Below are positions 5,802 to 5,825 of a stretch of DNA of 5,825 nucleotides, one piece after another; the first letter of the stretch is position 1, and each line of letters starts with the position of its first letter. The notes below the pieces were generated by a model. The model worked only from the letters and a program-made list of their open reading frames with translations. It had not been told where the DNA came from and did no database searches. The stretch spans positions 1 through 5,825 of the forward strand of contig JABMRZ010000499.1 of NCBI GenBank assembly GCA_013202315.1. Reading direction: 5' to 3'. Both the position numbers and the translations under genes were made by a program. Source of the DNA: Candidatus Tariuqbacter arcticus (GTDB lineage: Bacteria; Electryoneota; Tariuqbacteria; Tariuqbacterales; Tariuqbacteraceae).

Positions 5802-5825
5802 GATTTGATCCGAATATTTGTAACA

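Overview
All four recognisable genes in this window lie on the minus strand, so transcription runs right to left. In that order they are a 1047-residue secreted or outer-membrane protein, an MlaE-type permease, an MlaF-type ATPase and a TadA-type tRNA adenosine deaminase. Base composition looks moderate (mid-40s % GC by eye). The cell is a diderm bacterium, because the window holds Mla-type lipid transport genes and a signal-peptide protein ending in an Omp85-like barrel with a terminal phenylalanine. The peptidase-MA / PD40 / barrel architecture and the weak Shine-Dalgarno signals fit a member of the Fibrobacteres-Chlorobi-Bacteroidetes neighbourhood or a related candidate phylum (for example Zixibacteria-like). 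That placement is inference; no marker gene here fixes it.

Layout. 1-63: end of a gap downstream of the deaminase, with a heptanucleotide repeat. 64-516: tadA, with a TTG start. 517-792: non-coding gap with a perfect hairpin of the widespread ATTCCC-N8-GGGAAT type (601-620). 793-1572: mlaF-like ATPase. 1573-1645: short gap holding a second heptanucleotide array. 1646-2407: mlaE-like permease. 2408-2571: gap holding a third heptanucleotide array that switches orientation halfway. 2572-5715: the large three-domain outer-membrane protein. 5716-5825: its upstream region, with a 20-base perfect palindrome and a short direct repeat.

Function. MlaE and MlaF should form the inner-membrane permease and ATPase of a phospholipid transporter that maintains outer-membrane asymmetry. 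The usual MCE-domain partner (MlaD) is not in the window. The large protein is predicted to span the outer membrane, with a gluzincin-like peptidase domain and a six-repeat TolB-like propeller on its N-terminal side. Its closeness to mlaEF suggests an envelope theme but does not prove a joint function. TadA is a housekeeping enzyme that makes inosine in tRNA.

The most unusual feature is non-coding. Three different 7-base words are tandemly repeated in three separate gaps, always in strict 7-base phase. One array sits immediately before the mlaF start and, if translated from an upstream GTG, would add a heptapeptide repeat to MlaF. Another is built of two halves of the same word family in opposite orientations. 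I see no CRISPR array, transposase, tRNA, rRNA or riboswitch.
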